A stretch of 64,000 nt of DNA from Camarhynchus parvulus (taxonomy: Eukaryota > Chordata > Aves > Passeriformes > Thraupidae): NCBI RefSeq assembly GCF_901933205.1, contig NC_044590.1, positions 4,293,501 through 4,357,500 of the forward strand, given 5' to 3'. Of this stretch, positions 26,201 to 36,400 are shown piece after piece. Each line of letters starts with the position of its first letter. The stretch's first letter is position 1. The position numbers were made by a program, and so were the translations under genes. The notes below the pieces were generated by a model. It saw nothing but the letters and a program-made list of their open reading frames with translations, was not told where the DNA came from and did no database searches.

Positions 26201-27689
26201 TGTCAGCAAAATGTTGTTTCCTTAGAACAGAATTCATGCAAATGTTTATTTTGCAGCGCTCTCATGTTCCCTTTGTTAAAGAACTAAGCTCTATTTTCAT
26301 TGTCTTATTTTCTGTTTGGTAAATATAATTTTCTCCTGTCCTTTCTGCAGCTACCATGGAAACAAGCAAAAATGTTTCAGATTAAATATTTTTTTAATAG
26401 ATTCTTTTTTTTCCCTGGTAGAAAATGGTAGCAGTTTTCAAAATGTATATTGATATAGGAGATGAAGGGAAATATTGTTTGAGCAATGGACTAAAGGTGG
26501 ACTTTGTATCCCCTTGTATTGACAAAAATATATTAAAAACACGTTGCCTCAGTTAAACCCTATGAGTGACACTAGAAGCAAAGCAACCCAGGTATTTCTT
26601 ATCTGAAAAATGTCTAGTGTGAAGTGTGTTAAAGATCCTAGGAAAATAACAAGGCTGGCATATAAATAAAACAGGTTAAATCATGAATCATTTTGATACC
26701 TGGAAAATAAAGGCCTTATTTCCCTTCCTCCAGTTGCAGGTACTTTTTATTGCAAATGCAAGCATAATATATTTTAGTGCCGAAGCATTTCATTTTTCGG
26801 GTTGAGCCCTATGAAATTATTAATCTCCAACAAATGTACCCTAAGACTCGCTTGTTATTTATATGCAGGGAATGGCGGCTTATTTACCCAAACATTAGAG
26901 TGATCCAAAATGTTCAGCTAAGCAGGAACACAAAATATGATATTATATTATGTAAATGGGTTTGTGATACGCTCTGCTGGATAATAACTTCCAGATGTCT
27001 CCGTAGCCAGAGGCTGACGGATATCAAAGGCAGGTTGGCTGGGAGGGGAGACAAGCCAGCTGGCGAGGCTGGCTACTGCTAAGTGTAGCGGAAGGTGGGA
27101 GCTGGTGTTCCTTCACACTCACTGCTTCTATTTGTGGGCTAGTGAAAAGTCAGTGCCTCGTAGCCTTCTTGTCACGGGCAGGATAGGGCTGGAGGGGCTG
27201 CTGCCATCCCACGTGTCTTGTTCTGTCAGGGGATTATTTTTTGACTTCTTTCATGAGTAGAGGTGGGGTTTGGTCTGAGTCTCCCAGTAAATGAAAGGCT
27301 GACGAGCCACAGACCAGCACTGACAGGAGATTATAGACTCACTAAATGGCTTTTCCAACTTATCCTTTATTCCCAGTGCCAGGTGCAGACAAGGAATGTC
27401 CCTGAGCTCTCAGCACCGTGGTGTAAATGGAGTTAGTTGAAGCACCCTGCAGCCTCATTAGTTTGGAGTAAGGTGTCCCGAAGATGTTGGGTTCAGAAGT
27501 CTGACAGTCCCTTTGGGATTTAGCTCCATGTCCTCTTCCCAACGCAGCAGTTTGTGTTCACCATCCTTAAAGGCAATTCTAGACTGAAAAGGGACTGGAA
27601 ATGACTCCTGGGAGATTCCACTGGAGCTGCTGACATGGACTCCAGGATACCCCTATACCTTCTGTGAAGCAGGCTGGAGAGGAAAGTTC

Positions 27690-27717
27690 TTTTCACAATC
27701 CTTATAGATTGTGAAAA
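27690..27717. repeat. Perfect 11-bp inverted repeat
   Basis: TTTTCACAATC (27690-27700), loop CTTATA, then GATTGTGAAAA (27707-27717). A related ATTGTGATTGTGA direct repeat follows at once. No transcription unit can be attached to it. Confidence 0.85.
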
Positions 27718-28080
27718 ATTGGGATTGTGATTGTGACTGCATCTACTCCAACCTCTCATTGCTTTCTGAAAGCTTGATCTGCCATCTCAGAGAAAGGTTT
27801 CTGATGGACTTCTGTATGGTTTTAATTGATTTCAATTAATAGCCAAAAAAAAAAAAACAAATCAAAAAAGTGGTGAGGGGAATTGCAGGGCAGATTCTGC
27901 CACTCTGAGCTGCAGTTGATGCTCAGCTCCTCAGCTACCTTATCAAACAGAGGGAGGATGGGCTCCAGGAGGCTCTTCCTGTGCCCTGCAACTGCTCATA
28001 GCAAACGTTGGAGTTGCACATTGCAGAGACAGAAGTGTTTGTCAGCAGGAGATACAAGGGCTGGGTTATGATTGTGCTGG

Positions 28081-29072
28081 CAGTGTCCATGTGTGTCACA
28101 GTCCAGGTGTGTCACAGTCCGTGTGTGCCACAGTCCGTGTGTGCCACAGTCCATGTGTGCCACAGTCCAGGTGTGTCACAGTCCGTGTGTGCCACAGTCC
28201 GTGTGTGTCACAGTCCGTGTGTGTCACAGTTTGTGTGTGTCACAGTCCAGGTGTGCCACAGTTCGTGTGTGTCACAGTCCAGGTGTGTCACAGTCCATGT
28301 GTGTCACAGTCCAGGTGTGTCACAGTCCGTCTGTGTCACAGTCCGTGTGTGTCACAGTCCGTGTGTGTCACAGTCCGTCTGTGCCACAGTCCATGTGTGC
28401 CACAGTCCATGTGTGCCACAGTCCAGGTGTGTCACAGTCCGTCTGTGCCACAGTCCGTGTGTGTCACAGTCCGTGTGTGTCACAGTTTGTGTGTGTCACA
28501 GTCCAGGTGTGCCACAGTTCGTGTGTGTCACAGTCCAGGTGTGCCACAGTCCAGGTGTGCCACAGTCCAGGTGTGTCACAGTCCATGTGTGCCACAGTCC
28601 GTGTGTGTCACAGTCCGTGTGTGCCACAGTTCGTGTGTTTCACAGTTCGTGCGTGTCACAGTCCGTGTGTGCCACAGGCCGTGTGTGTCACAGTCCGTCT
28701 GTGTCACAGTTCGTGTGTGCCACAGTCCGTGTGTGCCACAGTCCGTGTGTGCCACAGTCCATGTGTGTCACAGTCCAGGTGTGTCACAGTCCGTCTGTGC
28801 CACAGTCCAGGTGTGCCACAGGCCGTGTGTGTCACAGTCCGTGTGTGTCACAGTCCGTGTGTGCCACAGTCCGTGTGTGTCACAGTCCGTGTGTGTCACA
28901 GTCCGTGTGTGCCACAGTCCAGGTGTGTCACAGTCCAGGTGTGTCACAGTCCGTCTGTGTCACAGTCCATGTGTGCCACAGTCCATGTGTGTCACAGTCC
29001 GTGTGTGTCACAGTCCGTGTGTACCACAGTCCAGGTGTGTCACAGTCTGTGTGTGTCACGGTCCAGGTGTGT
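28081..29072. repeat. Minisatellite, 62 x 16-bp units, no indels
   Basis: Every unit starts at 28081 + 16n, n = 0 to 61. The commonest form is CACAGTCCGTGTGTGT, or with a final C. Counting by eye at bases 7-11 gives 23 units with CCGTG, 16 with CCAGG, 9 with CCATG, 6 with CCGTC, 5 with TCGTG and 3 with TTGTG or CTGTG. The last base alternates T/C. The first unit (CAGTGTCCATGTGTGT) and the last two are more diverged, as expected at array edges. The array lies in intron 3. Because 16 is not a multiple of 3, all three + frames stay open with the same 16-residue periodicity. These frames are not genes. Confidence 0.97.
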
Positions 29073-29139
29073 CACAGTTATAGCCACAGGCCCATGGAAG
29101 AGGCAAGGGATAACTCAGAGCCAAGTGTCAATCCCAGGC

Positions 29140-29355
29140 TTGCACACCCGCTCACACTCTCGCACACCCACTCACACTTGCACACTACTCACACTTGTGC
29201 ACTCATGCACACCTGCTCACACTCTTGCACACCCACTCACGCTCTTGCACACCCACTCACACTTGCACACTACTCACACTTGTGCACACTCATGCACACC
29301 TGCTCACACTCTTGCACACCCACTCACGCTCTTGCACACCTGCTCACACTCTTGC
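29140..29355. repeat. Second minisatellite, 17-32 bp units in an 85-bp higher-order repeat
   Basis: Units begin TTGCACAC and include TTGCACACCCACTCACGCTC, TTGCACACTACTCACAC and a longer form with TTGTGCAC, CATGCACACC and TGCTCACACTC. A block of four units at 29160-29244 is repeated at 29245-29331 with a two-base AC insertion. About 60 bp of unrelated DNA separates this from the 16-bp array. The array is almost free of G on the + strand, unlike its neighbour, so it is probably an independent expansion. Confidence 0.93.
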
Positions 29356-32300
29356 TTTAAATGATACAGCCAGCACAGGACTGCTCAGCTTCACCAGCCA
29401 GCTCTGAAAGATTCTGCCCCAATACAAATACTGAGGCATTAGCTCCTACTGGATCCAAACTCTCCTAACAAGTTTACATCCCAGCATGGGCTCCTCTCCT
29501 GTTGTTTCTCTTCATCCCACACTTTGTAATTACTTTTTCCCCTTGATCTTGAAGGTTTTCGTCGGTTTTGGCTCAGCTGTATTTCTCTATCTTATCAGTA
29601 TCCTAAAGTGACAGACAGGCATAATTACTGAATTATCTGACTATTTTATATCCTCCTGTAATTATCTTTGTATTACCAAAGCCCATGCTTACATATTCCA
29701 TGTTTAGAGTTTGATCCTGTTGTAACGAGTTATAAATGTCACCGTGCAATTTTTGGAAAGGAGAGTGGATTTCACTTTCCCCTGGGCACGTGTCTCATGG
29801 ATTGTCTGGTGCTGTATACCATCATTTTTGTGACATGTAGAAGAGAGTCACAAAAACACTGGGAGGGAAGCCACCCCAAAGCAGCAGCACTAGAGGTGCT
29901 TGACTTGATTTTGTGAAGGGCTATGGACAGTTTGTGTTCTGGTGGCGCTACAAAAGGTGGAGGAATATTTTTATTTTTTGAAAATGTTTCTGAGATTCTG
30001 TTAGGCATGTGGCCAGCGAGGCCATGAGAAAACGAGCAGTTGTCATCTCAGTAAAAACTGTTCCTCAGCAAAACTAGAGTTGGAAGCTGTATTTTAGAAT
30101 TCATTTAATTTGGTGTCATATTCTGCTTTTGAGTTGAACTTTAGATTCTTACAAACCCAAAAACACTGGAGAGTTTTCTGGGGCTCACAGTACAAAAATG
30201 CTGTTATTCCAGATATGTTCTGGATGTTTCAATCAGAGATCTGAATAGTTCTGGCATTTATACTCACCAGACTTTGTTACTGCAATTGTCTCACAGCTTT
30301 TAAGCAGCAGAAAACATGTACAACATATTTAAACAACACCAGAGAAATTAAGGTCAAGAGAATGCATTGTCAACGAATGAAGAATAAAAAGAGCTGTTGC
30401 TTAAAAAAAAGAAAAAAAAATTCTTGTTGCAAGATGCTTTTGAAATTCTACATATCAAATTCAGAGTCATGTTGATGATTTATTCTAATATAGGAAAACA
30501 TCATCAAGAGTGACAAGCAAGCTAGTCACTGTCTAGTCACCTGCCAGCAAGTATTTCATACAGACTAAAAAGCCTGGTATTGCCTTGCTGAGCTGACACT
30601 AATTATTTCAGTATACACGGAGCTTTGGGACTCGTGTTAATTCTCAAGTCTGTCTTTAGTTCAGACTCATTCCACTGTGTAAACTCAGAAGAGCACAAAT
30701 TATTTGACCATCCTTTCATAATCTGTCCCCATGCTCACTTGCCAATTATATAAACTGATCCAAATACCTGCTCTCAAAGGATTCCCATTTGGGAATCACA
30801 AGCCAATTAAAAAAGTTAGGGGATATCCAGTATTCTGTGGCTCATGTCTCGTAGTCCTGTTTCATGTTGTCATGCATTTCTGGGTGTCTTCTTTAGATAA
30901 GATTGATTTCGTCAGTGTTCAGAAAAGATACTTCTCTGGCAATAAAATAATTTTTAAACGAAACCTTTTTTGGATATAGCATTAGATCCCATGGTAAGGA
31001 GGGGGTCAGCAGTGCCTGCCAGTATCCTGACTATCCCAAGAAAGTCTGCCACTACCACACCACGATTCTGTTTCTTTGTTTATTGCCCACTTCAGTAAGC
31101 ATTCTAAGAGCAGCATCTAAATATTGAACATGGTGCTGTGATTTTTTTTGAAGGCGTGGAAACAGCATTTAGGTGAACACAACCCACGTGGTGAGTGTGA
31201 GACAGGACCTGAGGAACGTGCCTCTGTGTGTGACTGAAAAGACCATATTTGTCTGTTCTGTGAAAATTCAGCTCTGGAACAGACTTGTTTTTAAGTTTTG
31301 CAGTAAAAATAGCTGCATTTTGGCACAAATGCTTCCAATCCTTGCAGCCAGTGGATGCCTGCCCTCCAGAGGTAGCAGAGATCAGAGCCATGACCAGGCT
31401 GTGAGAATGGGCTCCTTGCTGCTGTGCCCAGCTCTCAGTATCTCCAGCCTTCCTGGAGAAGGTCCACACAGCTCTGGAGCCACATCTCAGTTTAACTTTC
31501 ATTTACTGTTTGGTTTTCATATACTGTGTAGTCTGGAGGTGACTGTTTCTTTACTTCCCGATCAGGAATTGAAATGTGCTAATAGATGGATTTACATCAA
31601 ACTAGAAGGCCTGGAGCAATGATTCCCACTGAAATCAATGCCTACAGATAACTGCTTGGAGGATGTTTGGCTTCTTAGGTCTGGAGTAAGACAAAAAGTG
31701 AATGTGGCTTAAAATGGCAGGAGCCTCAGAAAATGCTTTGATAGCTTTTCCTGCATTGCTCTCGTGTGTTGGGGCATTGGGTTTGGGGTGAGTGGGTTTT
31801 TTGGTTTTTTTTTTTTTTGGAGAAAAATAGCTGAAAATTGTAACATTCTGAGAACAGTATTCCCACTGGATCTTACCTCAAATGAAAAGAATGTGACTTG
31901 CAGTCTTTGTGATTTATGAAAGTTTAAACATTTTCTGGTGGGAGTGCGGGTCACCATATGGTAACAAAAGCCCTTGCTAGTTATCTTTTCTGCAGACTTT
32001 CAGAAGTAATTGCTGGAATCCTAGAAGACCACAGAGTATTGAAGTATTGGGACTGCACAACCTCTGAAGAGCCTTCCCAAATCTACATTTCATTGGTTCA
32101 TCCATTCTATAAGGCATAAATTTTCTAATAGTGAGCCAGTCTCTCTAAGTCAAAACCATGGTCCGATCATTTCCATTTTTTTCATAGCACTGTAACATTT
32201 CCAGCAGCAAAGTATTCCATTCAGAGAATCCATAGTTAAAAAAAAATCACAAAGAAGGACTCAAAGTCACACCAAATAATGAAAATTTACTGTGCCTGAG

Positions 32301-32722
32301 ATGTATTACACTTCCCAGGCAGAGTGGGGTGTGTTTTTTGTGATCTGTGTTCAAAACCCAGCTCTCATATAAAGATCATTTGTTATGAAGCACTAAAAAT
32401 CTGAACTGATGCACCTTTGCAGCCAAGGGGCTGACTCCCTCTGGCTGGGGTTGGGTTTGTGTGGCAGAATACCTTTGCAGAGCCGCAGACTGCAGGTTTT
32501 TGTAGCCCTGCTCATGCTTAATACCAGATTATAAAGCTGGACCCATTACATGGACTGTAAAGGAATCCTCTCCCATTCTTTGTGTTCTGGTAGATTGCAC
32601 TTATGGTAAATTTTCAGCAACTTCTTTACTGCAGTTCTCTGCTGCATCTCTTTGCAGCTGGTGTAATGAAGACAATACATTCTGGGAGGCGTCTTGACTT
32701 GGGGGTCACAGCTCCCTATATT

Positions 32723-32825
32723 TGTGAATGTTTAGTTGATGAGGTGGTTTTAGGTCATAGGTTGGACTTGATGATCTGCGAGGTCTTTTCCAACCTAGCT
32801 GATTCTCTGATTCTGTGTTTCTATG
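32723..32825 (+). mobile_element. CR1 LINE 3' end next to exon 4
   Basis: The segment GTTTAGTTGATGAGGTGGTT, TTAGGTCATAGGTTGGACTT, GATGATCTGCGAGGTCTTTT, then CCAACCTAGCTGATTCTCTG with a TTCTATG-like end matches the CR1 3' terminus in sense orientation. It ends about 122 bp before exon 4, so it forms part of the upstream flank of the acceptor. Left border approximate. Confidence 0.9.
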
Positions 32826-32927
32826 AAAAGGAAGCAGCAGCAGGGTTGCCAGTAAACACGCTGTGTCTTTGTTCCATGTGGCTGTTGGACGGGTCCTAAG
32901 AAGCGAGGAAGAAGCTAACTGGCTGTG

Positions 32928-32947
32928 CTTTCTTGTTCCCAAAACAG
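32928..32947 (+). other. CDH4: Splice acceptor of exon 4 (interrupted pyrimidine tract)
   Basis: The pyrimidine tract CTTTCTTGTTCCC is separated from the terminal CAG by four A residues, so it is weaker than the exon 3 acceptor. AG at 32946-32947 gives the phase-0 join that fits the end of exon 3 (GHK then PKGRK). A neighbouring AG would change the start of the linker only slightly, so the exact first codon is less certain than the rest of the exon. Confidence 0.8.
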
Positions 32948-33124
32948 CCCAAAGGAAGGAAGGCGCTGCCTGGGGAGCTGGTGCAGCAGCAGAGTGACAC
33001 CCTGCTGCCGTGGCGGCAGCACCAGAGTGCCAACGGGCTGCGGCGGCAGAAGCGGGACTGGGTCATCCCACCCATCAACGTGCCCGAGAACTCCCGCGGG
33101 CCCTTCCCGCAGCAGCTGGTTCGG
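32948..33124 (+). CDS. CDH4: CDH4 (R-cadherin) exon 4, furin site and EC1 start
   Basis: Internal coding exon of 59 codons, phase 0 at both ends, directly following exon 3 in the transcript. It starts [12 protein letters not shown], continues [14 protein letters not shown], and then carries the proprotein-convertase site RRQKR at codons 32-36 (33041-33055). Mature protein begins at Asp (33056) with [20 protein letters not shown]. Trp2 (33059-33061) is the residue that swaps into the partner EC1 pocket in type I cadherin trans-dimers. [17 protein letters not shown] is characteristic of CDH4; CDH2 has [17 protein letters not shown]. The linker between the prodomain and the furin site (codons 4-20) is the least conserved part. 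From memory the human exon is about one codon longer. The exon is GC-rich at third positions, unlike the flanking introns. Skipping it would keep frame but delete the cleavage site and EC1 N-terminus. Both borders fit GT-AG. Confidence 0.95.
33041..33061 (+). other. CDH4: Furin cleavage site and adhesive Trp2 of R-cadherin
   Basis: The codons read RRQKR followed by DW. Cleavage after the last Arg (33055) by furin-type convertases removes the prodomain and exposes the N-terminal Asp-Trp needed for strand-swap adhesion. Assignment of function rests on established classical-cadherin biochemistry. The motif itself is seen directly. Confidence 0.93.
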
Positions 33125-33130
33125 GTGAGT
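33125..33130 (+). other. CDH4: Splice donor of exon 4
   Basis: CGG followed by GTGAGT, a strong consensus donor. It sits exactly after the LVR residues where classical cadherin genes split EC1 before the IRSD segment. No IRSD-type exon follows in the window. Confidence 0.92.
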
Positions 33131-33448
33131 TCAAGAACAAAATACTCATAATAAGGGTGATCTTGTGATGGCTCTGCTGAAGCAGTAGGTGTGGGAAGCC
33201 TGGCTGAAAGCACAGGCTCCTGCTCTCCCTCCCTCCTGCAGGAATTGGTTGCCTTTTCCATGCTGCTCCAAAGCTCCTCGCCCCAGTTTCCCTCCCCAGC
33301 TGACGGCAGCCTAATCGCCTCCTTCCAGCCAGTCCCTCCTGAGACGCTGGCACTGCTGCCAGCATGGCACTTTGCCCACGCTCTCATCCAAAGAGCTGCT
33401 GCAGGTGTAAAAGCTGGGCTGGGTGGCGCCCAGCAACAAGGGTGCTGC

Positions 33449-33490
33449 ATCCTTCCCTTGCCATCCCTTCCCTTGCCATCCCTCCCATCC
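33449..33490. repeat. Short ~15-bp tandem repeat downstream of exon 4
   Basis: ATCCTTCCCTTGCC is followed by ATCCCTTCCCTTGCC and then a partial ATCCCTCCCATCC. About 2.7 copies, in the GC-rich flank of exon 4. Confidence 0.85.
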
Positions 33491-36400
33491 CGCTGCAGAT
33501 GCGCCGCGGCCCGGGGGAGGTTGGCTGCCTGCCGCCGCTGCAGATGGATCCCCAGCCTCCCCTGTGTTGCTACTTTCTTTCTTCACAAGGATAATCTCTG
33601 AGATCAAGTTTACCCATGTGGTTTTCTGTGATGATTACGGGATGACAGGACAAGAAAAGGAAGGGAAAAGGAGTGTTTTACAGAGACATTTGGTTGATTT
33701 ATTGTTGCTGTTGGTAAGTGTTAGTGAAATATAAACACGTGTTGCTATTCCTCTTGTGGGTGCTGGTTTTGGGTTTTGGAGCAGTCAAATGATTAGCTGT
33801 AAAAGGAAAAAAAAAAAAAGTAAAACTGCTTGGCAGACATTTGCAGCTAGCTCTTCCCTTGGAAGAAAATGGCAACAATATAAAAATTCAAAAGTTATTT
33901 CAAGTAGCAGTGGTGTGTCATTGGCATCCCTGCTCAGGAAGTTCATTTAGTCCTTTTGAAGCAGTGCCTGGATTCACATGAGTTGCATCATTACCTGTTT
34001 CTGTGTCTGGGAGGAAGGGGCATGTTCCCAATTCAGCCAGGGATTGGATAAGCTTGGATTGTTGGAGTCATTTCTCTGTGCAATTAGGGAGTACAATAAG
34101 GACTAATATTCTTATGGCAAATATTCTTATGTCTGTCCTGGAAAACCAGGGAGGGAAACCAGAGAGTCTTTGTGTGCTCAGCAGTGCAGGGTACAGAGTG
34201 ACCCATTAATGTGTTGTCCTACTGAGCTGAAGAAATGTCTTAAGAGGAGAATAACCTGATTTGTCAAAAACGCCTTTCTAAATTAATAATTTAGATTAAA
34301 TCTTGAATTCCTGTGAAAAATAAAGGGGAATACTTGCAAAATGAACTTGTGCTCTCTTCCATTCCCTACCGATTTCTTTTGAGTTTTGACTAGACAGCAA
34401 GAGGACAACTTGGCACCAGCTTACCATGGCAAATTTGTTGATTTATAAGGACTGAAATCTCTGTGGCACTTTTTACCCTACAGTCTGGAGATGAAACAGA
34501 AGGACTCGACTATGCAAAATTCTAATATTAATGGAAATGACAAATAATAAATTTTATATAGGTACTGAAGAATTTATATTCATCACTTAGACTACCAGTA
34601 ACCTTGGAAAGATGACCTGGCTTATGGAAATACAGAACTCCCAGATTTTCAGCAAACATATTCCATTGCAGTTTTCGCATGCAGATGCTAGAGGAAACAC
34701 TGAAAATGAAGTGAAAATGGGGTGGGAAATTAAAAAAAACAAACTGGCTTACAAAGGGCTGTTTTCCTCTTCACTTGACATACAGAAAGCATCATAATGA
34801 CAGGGAAGATCATACAAAGAGTGCAACTTGATTAAGCGTGAGACCCCTGATGTTTCAGGCTTGGGTTGAGTTTCTGCTCCTCTGCAGCATCTGGCCCTTT
34901 TGCCAGCCCTGAATGTGCAGCTTGGGTGATTCCTATCAGGAGTTACAGCTCCCTCCGTTAGACTTTGCTCTTTAATTATCCAGAATAGGACAAATCAACA
35001 TCTTCAAAGACCAGCACTATCTGATTATTTCCATCCACATAATCTTCAGATTGCCCTGGAGCATTTTGCTGTCTCCTAGATCTAGGTGAGAGTTTTGATC
35101 TGATTTCCCATGCTTTTGCTCGCTGGGCACTGAATATTTTTGTGTCCATCTGCTCAGAAACTGGAACCAGAAGTGCACATGTGAAGTTGCAGCTCAGCTC
35201 TCATTTGTACAGAAGCAGGTCTGTCATCATTTTCTCTGCTGTTTTATATAAAACATTCAAACCTACCGCTGGTTCTTGGACACTGAACTTTTTTTGGTCC
35301 AGAAAGACCAGCCTGAGCTTGCATTTTGTAGGTATAACTAATGAAAACCAGTCCCTCCATAGTGCTGTCTTTGGTTCTGGCTTCCTCCAAGGAGAGGAAG
35401 GGATGGCATGAAAAATCTCATCACTGAAAAACCCAAAAGCCCTACCAGAAGTACATTTTCGTAGAACCTCTTGCTGTTTGCGTTTTTATAGGTCAGACTA
35501 ATTTGAAATGCATAGGCAAATCTTTCAGGTTCCCTCCTACTCCTGCTTCCTATTGTGAAGGTAAAAATTCCATTTTATGGAAGTTGATTAGTTACTTGTC
35601 AGTATTTTTAGCAAGGCTGTGCCTGAATGAAGTTTAAATCATAGCAAAGGTGAATGCAGCTTGATGGGAGCCACATACCTCGAAAGGCAGCCCTGTCTGG
35701 TTCAGCTGGGATCAACTGTAATTCTCTGCTCATTAAACCATTTCATTCTGATAAAATACATTAAATGAAAAAGTTTTTAGAGAAAAAAAGAAAAAAGGAA
35801 CATTATCCCTGCCAAAAAAACCCTTCTGTTAATTACAGGGTTTTTTCTTTCTGTGGAATATCTGTTTCTGCTCATATACATCAACCACACTAACTAGGAA
35901 ATGTGTTTCAGAAAAATAATAGCTGAAAAAATAATAATAGGAATTTCTAATTAATTTTGGCTGCTGAAAAGATTTACTTACTCTTTGAAGAGTTTAAATT
36001 AACATCTGACATTTATAAGCTAAAAAAAAATTGTTAGTGTACAAAAATGGTTTGTAAACTCTGCTTTTGTCTTTGAGCTGAGAAAACAGTTATCAAAATT
36101 TATTGATATATGCTTATTTATTTTGGAAACATTTATGAAAATCTTGAGTTTAATTTCCTTCTGCTTCACTTCCACCTTTGTACTAGGAATAATATTGTGC
36201 ATGCTGTGAAATATTTCACTGTTGTGAGGCTAATTTCATTACTAATTGTCAGGTACTCTCATTATTATAACCGAAGTCCATAAAAATGCCTATTAAAAAT
36301 ACAAAAACAGTATGAAATCCCCCTCCTTCTCCAAGCAAATGACTCATGCAGGCACACTGATCAGCTAAGATAATATATTAAATAGTTGCACCCTTGCTGA

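Larger units (their letters stand above)
16607..32947 (+). other. CDH4: CDH4 intron 3 (complete, 16.3 kb)
   Basis: Bounded by the exon 3 donor and exon 4 acceptor, this intron is 16,341 bp. From the 5' end it contains a 50-bp direct duplication, a CpG-dense patch (17101-17290), a purine-rich tract (20153-20219), a long unremarkable AT-rich part (20220-26700), a 101-codon open frame of unknown meaning (26777-27082), a perfect hairpin (27690-27717), two adjacent minisatellites (28081-29355), and a CR1 3' end (32723-32825) close to the exon 4 acceptor. No alternative cadherin exon was recognised. Confidence 0.9.

Noticed and set aside
28081..29355. CRISPR-like array
   Set aside because: Units are contiguous, with no unique spacers between repeats, and the DNA is a vertebrate intron.
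32896..33450. 184-codon minus-strand frame over exon 4
   Set aside because: Antisense shadow of the GC-rich exon 4 and its flank. It has no recognisable domain.
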